Source: Microbacterium sp. Leaf151
GTDB taxonomy: Bacteria; Actinomycetota; Actinomycetes; Actinomycetales; Microbacteriaceae
Direction: 5' to 3'
DNA length: 64,000 nt
Assembly: GCF_001424225.1 (NCBI RefSeq)
Contig: NZ_LMOR01000002.1
Location: 1 to 64,000, forward strand
Positions 8,829-18,324 of this stretch are shown piece by piece. Position 1 is the stretch's first letter; each line of letters opens with the position of its first letter. The translations under genes and the position numbers were made by a program. The notes under the pieces are model-generated. The model made no database searches. It saw nothing but the letters and a program-made list of their open reading frames with translations, and was not told where the DNA came from.

Positions 8829-9638
8829 ATGTCTCCGCGTCGGCCCCTCGCCGTGACGGCCGCGTCGTCGATCGCCGTGCTGAGTGCGGCGGCGGTGGGG
8901 CTCCGCGCCCTGCTCACGCGACAGGCGGCGATCGCACGGCGCCGCATCGGCAAGCCCCTCGGCGAAGAGGCTCTGGATGCCGACCGGATCTGGCGCCGCA
9001 AGAAGCATCCGGGGGAGCCTGTCGAGCTCCTGCTGCTCGGGGACTCCATCGCTGCGGGTCTCGGCGCAGGGCACCGGCGCGACACGCTCGGCGCGCGCCT
9101 GGCGAAGGGCATCGCGCGGCAGGCCGGTCGCCCGGTCCGGTTGCGCACCGTCGCCGTCGTGGGGTCGGAGACGTCAGCCCTTGCGGGGCAGATCGCCGCT
9201 CTTCCGGCGGAGTACCGAGCGGATGCCGCCGTGATCGTCGTCGGCGGCAACGATGTGACGCACCGCATCCCGGCATCCCGATCCGCCGAGCAGCTCGAGG
9301 ACGTCGTGCGAGCGCTGCGCGACGACGGCATCCCGGTGGTCGTGGGAACGTGTCCGGACCTCGGGACGCTCCGTGCGATCCCGCAGCCTCTTCGGGCGCT
9401 CGCTGCGCGGTCGTCGCGGCAGTTGGCTGCCGCGCAGGCCACCGCCGTCCATCGCGCCGGCGGTCGCGTCGTCGCCCTCTCGCGGGCGGTGGGTCCGGTG
9501 TTCGCCGAGCGCCCCGACGAGATGTTCAGCGTCGACCGCTTCCATCCGAGTGCCCTGGGTTACCGACGCACGGCCGAGGCGCTGCTGCCGGCGGTGCTCG
9601 CTGCGCTCGAGGCGGCCGCGAGGTCCGACGCCCGCTGA
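8829..9638 (+). CDS. SGNH/GDSL-type hydrolase
   Basis: A 269-residue esterase-type hydrolase. The GDS block is LLLLGDSIAAGLG (catalytic Ser about residue 72), the oxyanion Asn lies in VVVGGNDVTH, and the catalytic Asp/His pair is in VDRFHPSALGY near the C-terminus. A hydrophobic N-terminus (AVTAASSIAVLSAAAVGLRAL) may be an uncleaved membrane anchor or signal. Family members deacylate lipids, polysaccharides or other esters; the substrate is not evident. It is followed by an O-methyltransferase on the same strand. Confidence 0.9.
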   Translation: MSPRRPLAVTAASSIAVLSAAAVGLRALLTRQAAIARRRIGKPLGEEALDADRIWRRKKHPGEPVELLLLGDSIAAGLGAGHRRDTLGARLAKGIARQAGRPVRLRTVAVVGSETSALAGQIAALPAEYRADAAVIVVGGNDVTHRIPASRSAEQLEDVVRALRDDGIPVVVGTCPDLGTLRAIPQPLRALAARSSRQLAAAQATAVHRAGGRVVALSRAVGPVFAERPDEMFSVDRFHPSALGYRRTAEALLPAVLAALEAAARSDAR

Positions 9639-9725
9639 CACGTCGCCCACGTCGGGCCCGTGCGCGCTCGGGCCAGCACGGGCCTCCCGGGCGTTGACCC
9701 GCGCTGCCCGCGTCGACAGGGTGGG

Positions 9726-10397
9726 ATGGTGCCTACCCACGACGACGTCGACGCCTTCCTCACGGCCACCCTCGTGGGTGACGATCCGATGCTGGATGCC
9801 GCGCTGCGGGCGCAGCACGACGCCGGTCTCCCGGCGATCGAGGTGGCCCCCGTCAACGGGAAGTTCCTGCATCTGCTCGCCCGGATCGCCGGGGCGCGGA
9901 GGGTGCTCGAGATCGGCACCCTCGGCGGGTACTCCACGATCTGGTTCGCCCGCGCCGTCGGCCCCGCCGGCCGCGTCGTGACGATCGAGGCCGAACCGGA
10001 CAACGCGCAGATCGCCCGCGCCAACCTCGCGCGCGCCGGAGTCGCCGACCGCGTCGAGGTGCGGATCGGACGCGGGGCCGACGTGCTGCCGACCCTTGCG
10101 GGCGGCGTCCCGTTCGACCTCGTCTTCATCGACGCCGACAAGGAGTCCAACACCCTGTATCTCGACTGGGCGGCGCGCCTGGGTCGGCGCGGCACCGTCG
10201 TCGTGCTCGACAACGTCGTGCGCGCGGGAGAGGTCGCCGACGCCGACACTGCCGACACGAAGGTCCGGGGCGCGCGCCGCGGCGTCGAGATGCTCGGCAC
10301 CGACCCCCGCTTCGACGCCACCGCCTTGCAGACCCTCGACCGCAAAGGGTGGGACGGCATCGCGCTGGCGATCATCGTCGACACCGCCGCTCCCTGA
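9726..10397 (+). CDS. SAM-dependent O-methyltransferase (family 3)
   Basis: A 223-residue class I methyltransferase of the catechol O-methyltransferase-like family. The SAM-binding motif is VLEIGTLGGYSTIWFAR (about residues 61-77), the acidic ribose-binding residue is in VVTIEAEPDN, and the metal-binding motif is LVFIDADKESN. Such enzymes methylate catechol or other hydroxyl groups using a divalent metal. The ATG at 9726 begins the conserved region and is preceded by AGGGTGGG. The frame is open upstream to 9660, but that part is unconserved. Confidence 0.9.
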   Translation: MVPTHDDVDAFLTATLVGDDPMLDAALRAQHDAGLPAIEVAPVNGKFLHLLARIAGARRVLEIGTLGGYSTIWFARAVGPAGRVVTIEAEPDNAQIARANLARAGVADRVEVRIGRGADVLPTLAGGVPFDLVFIDADKESNTLYLDWAARLGRRGTVVVLDNVVRAGEVADADTADTKVRGARRGVEMLGTDPRFDATALQTLDRKGWDGIALAIIVDTAAP

Positions 10398-10515
10398 CCC
10401 GGTCGCGAGGTCCGTGCCGGTCGAAGGACCTGCCCGCAACCGACGGGTTCCGCCACCTCGCGTCCGCGGATCCACGGCTGACCGGCATCCGTCCCCACGG
10501 CCGTCACCCCGTGTC

Positions 10516-11861
<1,346 letters not shown>

Positions 11862-11874
11862 TCGTTCGATCCGA

Positions 11875-11910
11875 GGGAGGGGGAGCCGCGGGGCTCCCCC
11901 TCCCTTCTTG
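11875..11910 (+). terminator. eno terminator
   Basis: Perfect 13-bp stem (11875-11887 with 11892-11904) around a GCGG loop, followed by TTCTTGTTT, 13 bases past the eno stop. Confidence 0.9.
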
Positions 11911-12035
11911 TTTCCCGGGGTCCGCGAGGGCGCTACCCGGCGGTCGAGATCCCGGCGTCCCGGCCGATCATGGTCACCCGTCTGAGCGGATGCCGAGCCC
12001 CCGGCGCGTCCCCGGAGCGCCTCGAAGTGGCGACG

Positions 12036-12041
12036 TAGACT
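12036..12041 (+). promoter_or_regulatory. Likely -10 element of the ftsB-like gene
   Basis: TAGACT (12036-12041) lies 43 bases upstream of the GTG at 12085, which has its own AAGGGAGG ribosome-binding site. The same hexamer is found before eno. Confidence 0.45.
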
Positions 12042-12084
12042 CGCCTGCGGCCTGATCGACAGTCCATGAAACGAAGGGAGGGGC

Positions 12085-12684
12085 GTGGAACGACCGACCC
12101 TGCCTCCCCGCCGTCCCCTGGCATCCGAGGCCCCGAAGGCGAAGAAGACACCGAAGCGTGCGCCCAGCGCCCGGCCCGATCGTCCGCCGCGACCGTCGGC
12201 GCCCGAACGCCGCGTGGACGTGCGCGACTGGCTCGGCCGAGTGCGCGTCTCGGGTTTCGTCGTCATCATGCTCGGTCTGGTCGTGCTAGGCACCTTCGTG
12301 CTTGTGCCCTCGGTGGGGACGTACATGGACCAGCGTCAGCAGATCCAGGCGCTCGAGAGCGCGGTGAAGATCGGCCAGTCCGAGGTCGAGGATCTGCAGA
12401 TGCAGCGCGACCGATGGTCGGACCCCGCATACATCCGTACGCAGGCGCGTGAGCGCCTCGGCTATACCTTCCCGGGCGAGGTCGTCTACCTCATCGACAA
12501 CGACCTGCCCGCGTCGGCGACGCCGCAGGAGCAGGACGACGTCAGCGGAGACGTGGGTCAGACGCGTACCGACTGGATGGCGCAACTGGTGCGCTCGGTC
12601 ACCGCGTCCGGCGCGGCGCAAGTGGCCGTGCCCACGATCGGCGTGCCCGATCCGACGCCCGCGCCCGACGCTCGCGCACCCTGA
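12085..12684 (+). CDS. FtsB/DivIC-family septum formation protein
   Basis: A 199-residue single-pass membrane protein. A proline- and lysine-rich cytoplasmic tail (1-50) is followed by one transmembrane segment (VSGFVVIMLGLVVLGTFVLV, about 55-74), then a coiled coil (QRQQIQALESAVKIGQSEVE). A DivIC-type motif follows (YIRTQARERLGYTFPGEVVY). FtsB/DivIC proteins bridge FtsL and FtsQ in the divisome. The position between eno and a DUF501 gene is the usual one in actinobacteria. GTG start at 12085 with AAGGGAGG. Confidence 0.9.
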   Translation: MERPTLPPRRPLASEAPKAKKTPKRAPSARPDRPPRPSAPERRVDVRDWLGRVRVSGFVVIMLGLVVLGTFVLVPSVGTYMDQRQQIQALESAVKIGQSEVEDLQMQRDRWSDPAYIRTQARERLGYTFPGEVVYLIDNDLPASATPQEQDDVSGDVGQTRTDWMAQLVRSVTASGAAQVAVPTIGVPDPTPAPDARAP

Positions 12685-12726
12685 CCGCATCCGTCCCGCC
12701 TTCCGACACGCGCCGGAGGGGCCGGG

Positions 12727-12732
12727 TACCCT
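12727..12732 (+). promoter_or_regulatory. -10 element for a leaderless DUF501 transcript
   Basis: TACCCT ends 7 bases before the ATG at 12740, the spacing that places transcription start at the start codon. The GGGAGC between them could also serve as a weak ribosome-binding site. Confidence 0.45.
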
Positions 12733-12739
12733 GGGAGCG

Positions 12740-13258
12740 ATGACTACCGCGACTCTTCCTCCCGCATCCAACGCCGACCTGGCTGTGCTCAAGGCGCAGC
12801 TCGGACGCGTTCCCCGCGGAGTCATCGGGATCGCCGCTCGATGCGCGTGCGGGAACCCGACGGTGGTGGCGACCTCTCCCCGTCTCGACGACGGCAGCCC
12901 TTTCCCCACGTTCTACTACCTCACCCACCCGGCCGCGACCGCCGCGATGTCGGTACTCGAAGCCGGGCACGTCATGAAGGAGTTCTCCGACGAGCTCGCC
13001 GAGAGCGAAGAGCTGCAGCAGCAGTACGAGGCGGCGCACCGGTCTTATCTCCGCGACCGGGCCGCCTACGGGGAGCCCGAGGAGATCGCCGGGATCTCGG
13101 CCGGCGGCATGCCCACGCGTGTGAAGTGCCTGCACGCGCTCGCGGGGCACGCTCTTGCGGCCGGTCCGGGCGTGAACCCCATTGGCGACCGAGCCCTCGA
13201 GCGCGGTACGTGGTCGCCCGAACGCTGCCAGTGCGAGAGCCCCGGGACCGGCGGATGA
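12740..13258 (+). CDS. DUF501 domain-containing protein
   Basis: A 172-residue cytosolic protein of the DUF501 family, whose function is not established. Visible features are the cysteine pair in ARCACGNPTVVATSPRL, the PFPTFYYLTHP segment and the C-terminal KCLHALAGHALAAGPGVNPIGD, all typical of the family. The conserved neighbourhood (eno, ftsB-like, DUF501) is kept here. The stop overlaps the ATG of the following protease by four bases, suggesting translational coupling. ATG start at 12740 chosen from the start of homology; the frame is open upstream to 12449. Confidence 0.92.
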   Translation: MTTATLPPASNADLAVLKAQLGRVPRGVIGIAARCACGNPTVVATSPRLDDGSPFPTFYYLTHPAATAAMSVLEAGHVMKEFSDELAESEELQQQYEAAHRSYLRDRAAYGEPEEIAGISAGGMPTRVKCLHALAGHALAAGPGVNPIGDRALERGTWSPERCQCESPGTGG

Positions 13259-14604
13259 AGCGCGTCGCCGCCGCCGTGGCATCCGTCATCCTGGTGGCGG
13301 TGCTCACGGGCGCGTCGGCGACACCCGTCCCGCCGACGTCCACGGCGGCCCCGCAGCTGCCGGCGGGCCCGGTCGCCGAGGACCCGACGGACTCGGTGCG
13401 CGCGGCAGAGTACTGGCTCGACCAGTACGGCGTCCGCGAGGCGTGGAAGACCACGCGCGGAGCCGGGCAGAAGATCGCCATCATCGACACCGGCATCGGC
13501 CGCGGCCCGACGGAGTTCAGTGGTGCTGTCATCGGCGGCGTCGACGTCTCGGGCGTCGGATCGAGCGACGGACGCACGCCCGTCGGCGCGGTGGACGCCA
13601 ACCACGGCAGCTGGGTCGCTTCGCTCGCCGCCGCCCGCGGCACCGGCAATGGCCGCGGCATGATCGGCGTCGCTCCCGAGGCCGAGCTGTTGTCGATCTC
13701 GGTCGGATTCGGCGCGACGACGTCGAAGCCGTTCACCGAGCAGATCGCCGAGGCCATGAAATGGGCCGTCGACAACGGCGCCACCGTCATCAACCTCTCG
13801 CTCACGACGAACACCCTCGACTGGGACCGCAGCTGGGACGAGGCGTTCGAGTACGCCTTCGACAAGAACGTCGTCGTCGTCGTGGCGGCCGGCAACCGGG
13901 GGAGCGGCACCGACCGCGTGGGCGCGCCCGCCACGATCCCCGGCGTCCTGGCCGTGGGCGGTGTCGACCCGAGCGGCGCTGCGAGCAACAGCGCGTCGAC
14001 GCAGGGCATCACGATCGGCCTCTCCGCGCCCAGTGAGCGTCTGATCGGCGTTTCCGCCGACGGCAGCCTGGTGCAGTGGAACGGTACGAGCGGCGCGGCC
14101 CCCATCGTCGCTGGCATCGCCGCGCTGGTGCGCGCCGCGCACCCCGAACTCGACGCCGACAACGTCCTCAACCGCCTCATTCAGACGGCGAAGCCTGCCG
14201 CGGGTGCGTCGACCAAGCCCGACAAGCTGTACGGCTACGGCCTGGTGGATGCCGCCGGCGCGGTGTCGTCCAGCCCGGTCGCGACCGTGAGCGAGAACCC
14301 GCTGGGAAGCCTCACGGAATGGATCCGCCTCTACCGCCGAGCGGACGCCCAGCCTGCACCCGAGCCCAGCGCGAGCCCGGTCACCATCCCGCCGCTCCCG
14401 CCGGTCCAATCGGCGCCGCAGGCGAGTTCGCCTCTGCTGCCGTCGCGCGATAGCGTGCTCTACGGGTCGTTGCCGCTCGGCGCTGCCACGCTGGCCGCTA
14501 TAATGATTGCGCTCGGCGTCACTGCTGCTGCCCGGCGATCCCGACAGGCACGCACCTCCCGCGAGCCGAGCCGCATCATTAACGAGGAGTCCCTCCCATC
14601 GTGA
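13255..14604 (+). CDS. Subtilisin-like serine protease, mycosin-like (S8), membrane-anchored
   Basis: A 449-residue exported protease. It has a signal peptide (1 to about 22), then an S8 catalytic domain with Asp78 (IAIIDTGI), His117 (NHGSWVAS), oxyanion Asn214 (AAGN) and Ser279 (GTSGAAPIVAGIAAL). A proline-rich linker and a C-terminal membrane helix (about 404-422) ending in a basic tail follow. This is the layout of mycosins, which mature type VII secretion components, but no ESX gene is seen here. The start overlaps the DUF501 stop, and the end overlaps the NADH dehydrogenase start. Confidence 0.92.
   Translation: MKRVAAAVASVILVAVLTGASATPVPPTSTAAPQLPAGPVAEDPTDSVRAAEYWLDQYGVREAWKTTRGAGQKIAIIDTGIGRGPTEFSGAVIGGVDVSGVGSSDGRTPVGAVDANHGSWVASLAAARGTGNGRGMIGVAPEAELLSISVGFGATTSKPFTEQIAEAMKWAVDNGATVINLSLTTNTLDWDRSWDEAFEYAFDKNVVVVVAAGNRGSGTDRVGAPATIPGVLAVGGVDPSGAASNSASTQGITIGLSAPSERLIGVSADGSLVQWNGTSGAAPIVAGIAALVRAAHPELDADNVLNRLIQTAKPAAGASTKPDKLYGYGLVDAAGAVSSSPVATVSENPLGSLTEWIRLYRRADAQPAPEPSASPVTIPPLPPVQSAPQASSPLLPSRDSVLYGSLPLGAATLAAIMIALGVTAAARRSRQARTSREPSRIINEESLPS
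14499..14504 (+). promoter_or_regulatory. Perfect TATAAT inside the protease 3' end
   Basis: TATAAT sits about 97 bases before the NADH dehydrogenase start. In such GC-rich DNA a perfect consensus -10 is notable and may drive ndh separately. TTGCCG at 14470-14475 is 23 bases away, too far for an ideal -35. Confidence 0.4.
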
Positions 14605-16001
14605 CCACTACCGTGCCCAGAATCCTCATCGTCGGTGGGGGCTACGCAGGTTTCTACACCGCGTGGAAGCTCGAGAAGCTCCTCGGCCGCAACGAGGCCG
14701 AAGTCACGCTCGTCGACCCGCTGCCGTACATGACGTACCAGCCGTTCCTCCCCGAGGTCGCCGCCGGCGAGATCGAGCCCCGTCACGTCGTGGTGGGCCT
14801 TCGTCGCCACCTGAAGCGCACCACGGTCATCGCCGGCAAGATCACGGGCATCTCGCACGCGACCAAGACCGCCACGATCACTCCGATCGCGGGCGACGAG
14901 TCCTTCGAGCAGGCCTACGACCAGATCGTCGTGACCGCCGGTGCCGTCTCGCGGACCTTCCCGATCCCCGGCATCGCCGACAACGCCATCGGCCTCAAGA
15001 CCATCGAGGAGGCCGTCGCCATCCGTGACCGCCTCACCTCGAACTTCGACAAGGCGTCCGTGCTCCCCGCCGGACCCGAGCGCGACCGTCTGCTGACCGT
15101 CGTGGTCGTCGGCGGCGGCTTCGCCGGCATCGAGGTGTTCGCCGAACTGCGCGCCTACGCCTCGTCGCTGCTGAAGCAGTACCCGACGCTGACGTTCGAC
15201 GACACGCACTTCCACCTCATCGAGGCAATGGGCCGCATCATGCCCGAGGTGTCGCAGAAGACGAGCGAGTGGGTCCTCGCCGACCTGGCGAAGAAGGGTG
15301 CCTTCGTGCATCTCGACACCCAGGTCAAGGGTGCCGTCGACGGCGTCGTCGAGCTGTCGACCGGCGAGAACCTGCCGACCGACCTCATCATCTGGACCGC
15401 CGGCGTCATGGCCAACCCCACGGTCGTCCGCGGCAGCGACCTGCCCGTCGAGGAGCGCGGCCGCATCCGCACCCGTCCCGACCTGCGCGTCGGTACCGAC
15501 GAAGACATCGTCGAGGGCGCCTGGGCCGCCGGTGACGTTTCGGCCGTTCCCGACCTGTCGGGTGGCGGCGTCGGTGGCTTCTGCGTCCCCAACGCCCAGC
15601 ACGCGGTGCGCCAGGGCAAGCTCATGGCGAAGAACATCGTGGCGGTCCTGCGGGGCGAGGAGCCCAAGCAGTACTTCCACAAGAACCTCGGTGCCGTTGC
15701 GGGTCTCGGCCTGTACAACGGCGCATTCCAGTCGGGCAACATCGCCCTGACCGGCCTGATCGCCTGGTTCGCCCACCGCGGCTACCACGGCCTGGCCATG
15801 CCCACGTGGGAGCGCAAGTTCCGCGTGGTCGGCGACTGGATGCAGAACTTCCTGCACGGTCGTGAGGTCGTGAACCTCGAGGCCGTCCAGCAGCCCCGCG
15901 CCGCGTTCGAGGAGTTCGCCGCGCGCCCGCGTCCGGCAGCTCCCGCCGCAGACGCGCCCGCTCCGGCCGAGAACAAGGCCGAGCCCGTCGCGGCGAAGTA
16001 A
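14601..16001 (+). CDS. ndh: Type II NADH dehydrogenase (NAD(P)/FAD-dependent oxidoreductase)
   Basis: A 466-residue non-proton-pumping NADH:quinone oxidoreductase. It has two dinucleotide-binding motifs, GGGYAGFYTAWKLEK at the N-terminus (FAD) and VVVGGGFAGIEVFAEL near 170 (NADH), followed by the FAD-contacting AAGDVSAVPDL. A C-terminal amphipathic membrane-docking region and an Ala/Pro-rich tail complete it. It feeds electrons to menaquinone. The GTG at 14601 overlaps the protease stop and follows GAGGAG. A strong terminator ends the unit. Confidence 0.95.
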   Translation: MTTTVPRILIVGGGYAGFYTAWKLEKLLGRNEAEVTLVDPLPYMTYQPFLPEVAAGEIEPRHVVVGLRRHLKRTTVIAGKITGISHATKTATITPIAGDESFEQAYDQIVVTAGAVSRTFPIPGIADNAIGLKTIEEAVAIRDRLTSNFDKASVLPAGPERDRLLTVVVVGGGFAGIEVFAELRAYASSLLKQYPTLTFDDTHFHLIEAMGRIMPEVSQKTSEWVLADLAKKGAFVHLDTQVKGAVDGVVELSTGENLPTDLIIWTAGVMANPTVVRGSDLPVEERGRIRTRPDLRVGTDEDIVEGAWAAGDVSAVPDLSGGGVGGFCVPNAQHAVRQGKLMAKNIVAVLRGEEPKQYFHKNLGAVAGLGLYNGAFQSGNIALTGLIAWFAHRGYHGLAMPTWERKFRVVGDWMQNFLHGREVVNLEAVQQPRAAFEEFAARPRPAAPAADAPAPAENKAEPVAAK

Positions 16002-16013
16002 CACCTCACGTTC

Positions 16014-16054
16014 CGAGACCCCCGCGCCCTTCCGGTGCGGGGGTCTCGTCGTTT
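16014..16054 (+). terminator. ndh terminator
   Basis: A 15-bp stem (16014-16028 with 16034-16048, one G-U pair) around CTTCC, followed by TCGTTT, just after the ndh stop. Confidence 0.9.
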
Positions 16055-16198
16055 CCGGATGCCGCGGGCTGACGTGCTCGAGCCGTCGAGTGGATGCCGT
16101 GGGCAACGCGCCGGGTGTTGGCATCCGGGGTCGGCGTGTCGGGGTTGCGGTCCGCAGGACGGCGGGCGCGAGGCCGCCCCACGATACGGTGGAAGAGG

Positions 16199-16271
16199 GC
16201 CCCCGTAGCCCAATGGCAGAGGCAGGCGACTTAAAATCGCTTCAGTGTGGGTTCGAGTCCCACCGGGGGTA
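16199..16271 (+). tRNA. tRNA with UAA anticodon (Leu-type) but short variable loop
   Basis: A 73-base cloverleaf without encoded CCA. Acceptor stem 16199-16205 pairs with 16264-16270 (terminal G-U pair), with discriminator A at 16271. The D stem has 3 bp (16208-16210 with 16221-16223). The anticodon stem is 16225-16229 with 16237-16241, and the seven-base loop CTTAAAA gives anticodon TAA at 16232-16234. The T stem is GTGGG/CCCAC around TTCGAGT. UAA reads the leucine codon UUA, yet the variable loop is only five bases (TCAGT, 16242-16246), whereas bacterial tRNA-Leu normally has a long variable arm. The fold is certain; its amino acid is not. Confidence 0.85.
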
Positions 16272-16361
16272 CGCGACGATCCGGCCCGCCGGCATCGCGG
16301 TCGACTCGATCCAGATCCCCTGGGAGTCCTCAGCACCGCCCGGCCCCCGCCCCACCCCGTA

Positions 16362-16367
16362 GTTACA
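16362..16367 (+). promoter_or_regulatory. Probable lemA -10 element
   Basis: TACACT within AGTTACACTGAAG, about 38 bases before the chosen start at 16405. No strong -35 hexamer is visible. Confidence 0.4.
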
Positions 16368-16404
16368 CTGAAGAGCAATCTCTCGAACGGAAGTGTGGGG
16401 ACTT

Positions 16405-16974
16405 ATGTGGGAGTGGCTCGTACCGGTCATTGTGATCGTCGGCATCCTGGTGATCGCGGGCATCTACCTCTGGGCCACCTACAACGCCCTGGTCGCGCTG
16501 AACGTGCGCGTCGACGAGGCGTGGAGTGACATCACGGTGCAGCTCAAGCGGCGCGCCGACCTGCTGCCCAACCTCATCGAGACGGTGAAGGGGTACGCGG
16601 CGCACGAGAAGGCCGTGTTCGAGAACGTCACGCGTGCCCGCGCTGAGACGCTGTCGGCGCAGAGCCCCGCCGAGGCCGGTATCGCCGAGGGACACATGCA
16701 GCAGGCGCTGAAGTCGCTGTTCGCCGTGGCCGAGGCGTACCCGCAGCTGCAGGCGAGCCAGAACTTCCTGCAGCTGCAGCACTCGATCGTCGATACCGAA
16801 GACAAGATCCAGGCGTCGCGCCGGTTCTACAACGGCGGCGTCCGCGAACTGAACACGAAGATCAAGGTGTTCCCCAACAACCTGTTCGCACGCCAGCTCG
16901 GCTTCCACGAACGCGAGTTCTTCGAAGTCATCGACGGCGCCGCGATCGCGGAACCTCCCCGCGTGCAGTTCTGA
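16405..16974 (+). CDS. lemA: LemA family protein
   Basis: A 189-residue protein with one N-terminal transmembrane helix (WLVPVIVIVGILVIAGIYLWA). The LemA helical domain follows, with conserved YNALVALNVRVDEAWSDI, QLKRRADLLPNLIETVKGY and the C-terminal FPNNLFARQLGFHEREFFE. LemA proteins are membrane-linked and their role is poorly defined. The ATG at 16405 was chosen because GTGGGGA precedes it; a GTG at 16393 would add four residues. It is monocistronic with a strong terminator. Confidence 0.93.
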   Translation: MWEWLVPVIVIVGILVIAGIYLWATYNALVALNVRVDEAWSDITVQLKRRADLLPNLIETVKGYAAHEKAVFENVTRARAETLSAQSPAEAGIAEGHMQQALKSLFAVAEAYPQLQASQNFLQLQHSIVDTEDKIQASRRFYNGGVRELNTKIKVFPNNLFARQLGFHEREFFEVIDGAAIAEPPRVQF

Positions 16975-16980
16975 CCGAAC

Positions 16981-17013
16981 ACGCCCCCTCCGCTCCGGCG
17001 GAGGGGGCGTTTC
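16981..17013. terminator. Bidirectional terminator between lemA and a convergent gene
   Basis: Perfect 13-bp stem (16981-16993 with 16998-17010) around TCCG, followed by TTTCAG. It lies between the lemA stop and the stop of the minus-strand gene at 17012. Confidence 0.88.
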
Positions 17014-18253
17014 AGTTCGACCGGCCGTCGGGGTGTTCGTGCCGCTCCGCCGCGAGCGCCCCGGCGACGGCGTCTGCTGCGTCGCCCCACCGCGACACGG
17101 TCACCGTCTCGAGACCCTGCCAGCGCGCGGCCGTGAGGAGTTCTGCGGCGATGCGCTCGGCGGCATCGGGGGGCGCTCCGGCCTCCCACCACGCCGACTG
17201 CACGCGCAGGGCGCTGGAGGCGCGGTCGGCCTTGAGGTCGAGTCGGCCCACGACGTCGTCGCCGACGAGCACCGGCAGCGAGTAGTAGCCGAACCGGCGC
17301 TGCGGCGCCGGGGTGTAGATCTCGATGCGGTAGTCGAAATCGAACAGTCGCTCCGCCCGGTCGCGGAACCACACCACCGGGTCGAAGGGCGTAAGGATCG
17401 CCGCGGCGTCGACCTTTCGCGGGCGGGCGGCGTCTCGGTGCAACCATGCCTTGGCGGGACGACCCGCGATCCGCCACCCCTCCACTTCGACCGGTATCAG
17501 TTCACCGGCGTCGACGAGATCGCGAATGCCGGCCAGCACGGCGGGCCGATCGCGGATACGCCAATAGTCGGCCAGGTCGGACGCCGTCGCGACGCCGTAG
17601 GCGACGGCGGCGCGGCGCACGAGCTCGGTGATCGCCTCCGCCCGTGGCACCGTCGTCTCGAGCGCGGAAGCGGGCAACACGTCGTATGCCAGGGCGTAGC
17701 GTCGTTCGAACCCGCGTCGTCCGGCGATCGCCACATCGCCGAACAACCACAGCCGCTCGAGACCGTTCTTGGCGTCGTCCCAGCCCCACCACGCGCCGCG
17801 GGTGCCTCTGCGGGCATCGCGATCGATCTCGGCCGGCCGCAGCGGCCCGCGCTCGGCCAGCTCGTCGCGGAGCCACTGCAGGAGCGGCTGATTCGCCTCC
17901 GCCCAGGCGTCGTGGCCGTATTTGCGGCGCATGTCATCGCGTCGGAACTGCAGCAGCGGCCAATCGTCGACCGAGACGAGGGATGCCACATGCGCCCACG
18001 ACTCGACCCAGGTCGGCCGTCGCGAGAACGCCAGTTTGTCGAGCAGCGCGGTGTCGTACGAGCCGAGACGGGCGAACAGCGGCATGTAGTGCGAGCGGGC
18101 GAAGACGTTGACGGAGTCGATCTGCAGGATGAGCAGGCGGCGCAGCGCGGCGGTGATCTGGCGCGTGCCGACGGCCGTGGGACGCGGACGGGCGAAGCCC
18201 TGAGCGGCCAGAGCGATGCGACGCGCGTCGGCGCGACGGAGGGTCGTCGTCAT
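17012..18253 (-). CDS. YcaQ-like winged-helix DNA glycosylase (HTH_42 family)
   Basis: A 413-residue protein of the HTH_42/YcaQ family, whose studied members unhook DNA interstrand crosslinks or excise alkylated bases. It has the tandem winged-helix architecture. The segment LLILQIDSVNVFARSHY holds the Q-x-D motif that serves as the catalytic site in YcaQ-type enzymes, and WVESWAHVASLV and FDPVVWFRDRAERLFDFDYRIEIY are family signatures. The ATG at 18253 starts the conserved region (MTTTLRRADARR); an upstream GTG at 18283 is possible. Alone on the minus strand, divergent from the permease. Confidence 0.85.
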   Translation of the reverse strand: MTTTLRRADARRIALAAQGFARPRPTAVGTRQITAALRRLLILQIDSVNVFARSHYMPLFARLGSYDTALLDKLAFSRRPTWVESWAHVASLVSVDDWPLLQFRRDDMRRKYGHDAWAEANQPLLQWLRDELAERGPLRPAEIDRDARRGTRGAWWGWDDAKNGLERLWLFGDVAIAGRRGFERRYALAYDVLPASALETTVPRAEAITELVRRAAVAYGVATASDLADYWRIRDRPAVLAGIRDLVDAGELIPVEVEGWRIAGRPAKAWLHRDAARPRKVDAAAILTPFDPVVWFRDRAERLFDFDYRIEIYTPAPQRRFGYYSLPVLVGDDVVGRLDLKADRASSALRVQSAWWEAGAPPDAAERIAAELLTAARWQGLETVTVSRWGDAADAVAGALAAERHEHPDGRSN

Positions 18254-18312
18254 GCCCCTCACGGTATCCCCAACCACCGACATCGCCCGCGAGCGATGCG
18301 GGAGGGCGGCGG

Positions 18313-18318
18313 TAGGCT
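18313..18318 (+). promoter_or_regulatory. -10 element for a leaderless permease transcript
   Basis: TAGGCT ends 6 bases before the ATG at 18325, with no ribosome-binding site between. Confidence 0.6.
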
Positions 18319-18324
18319 GGCGGA

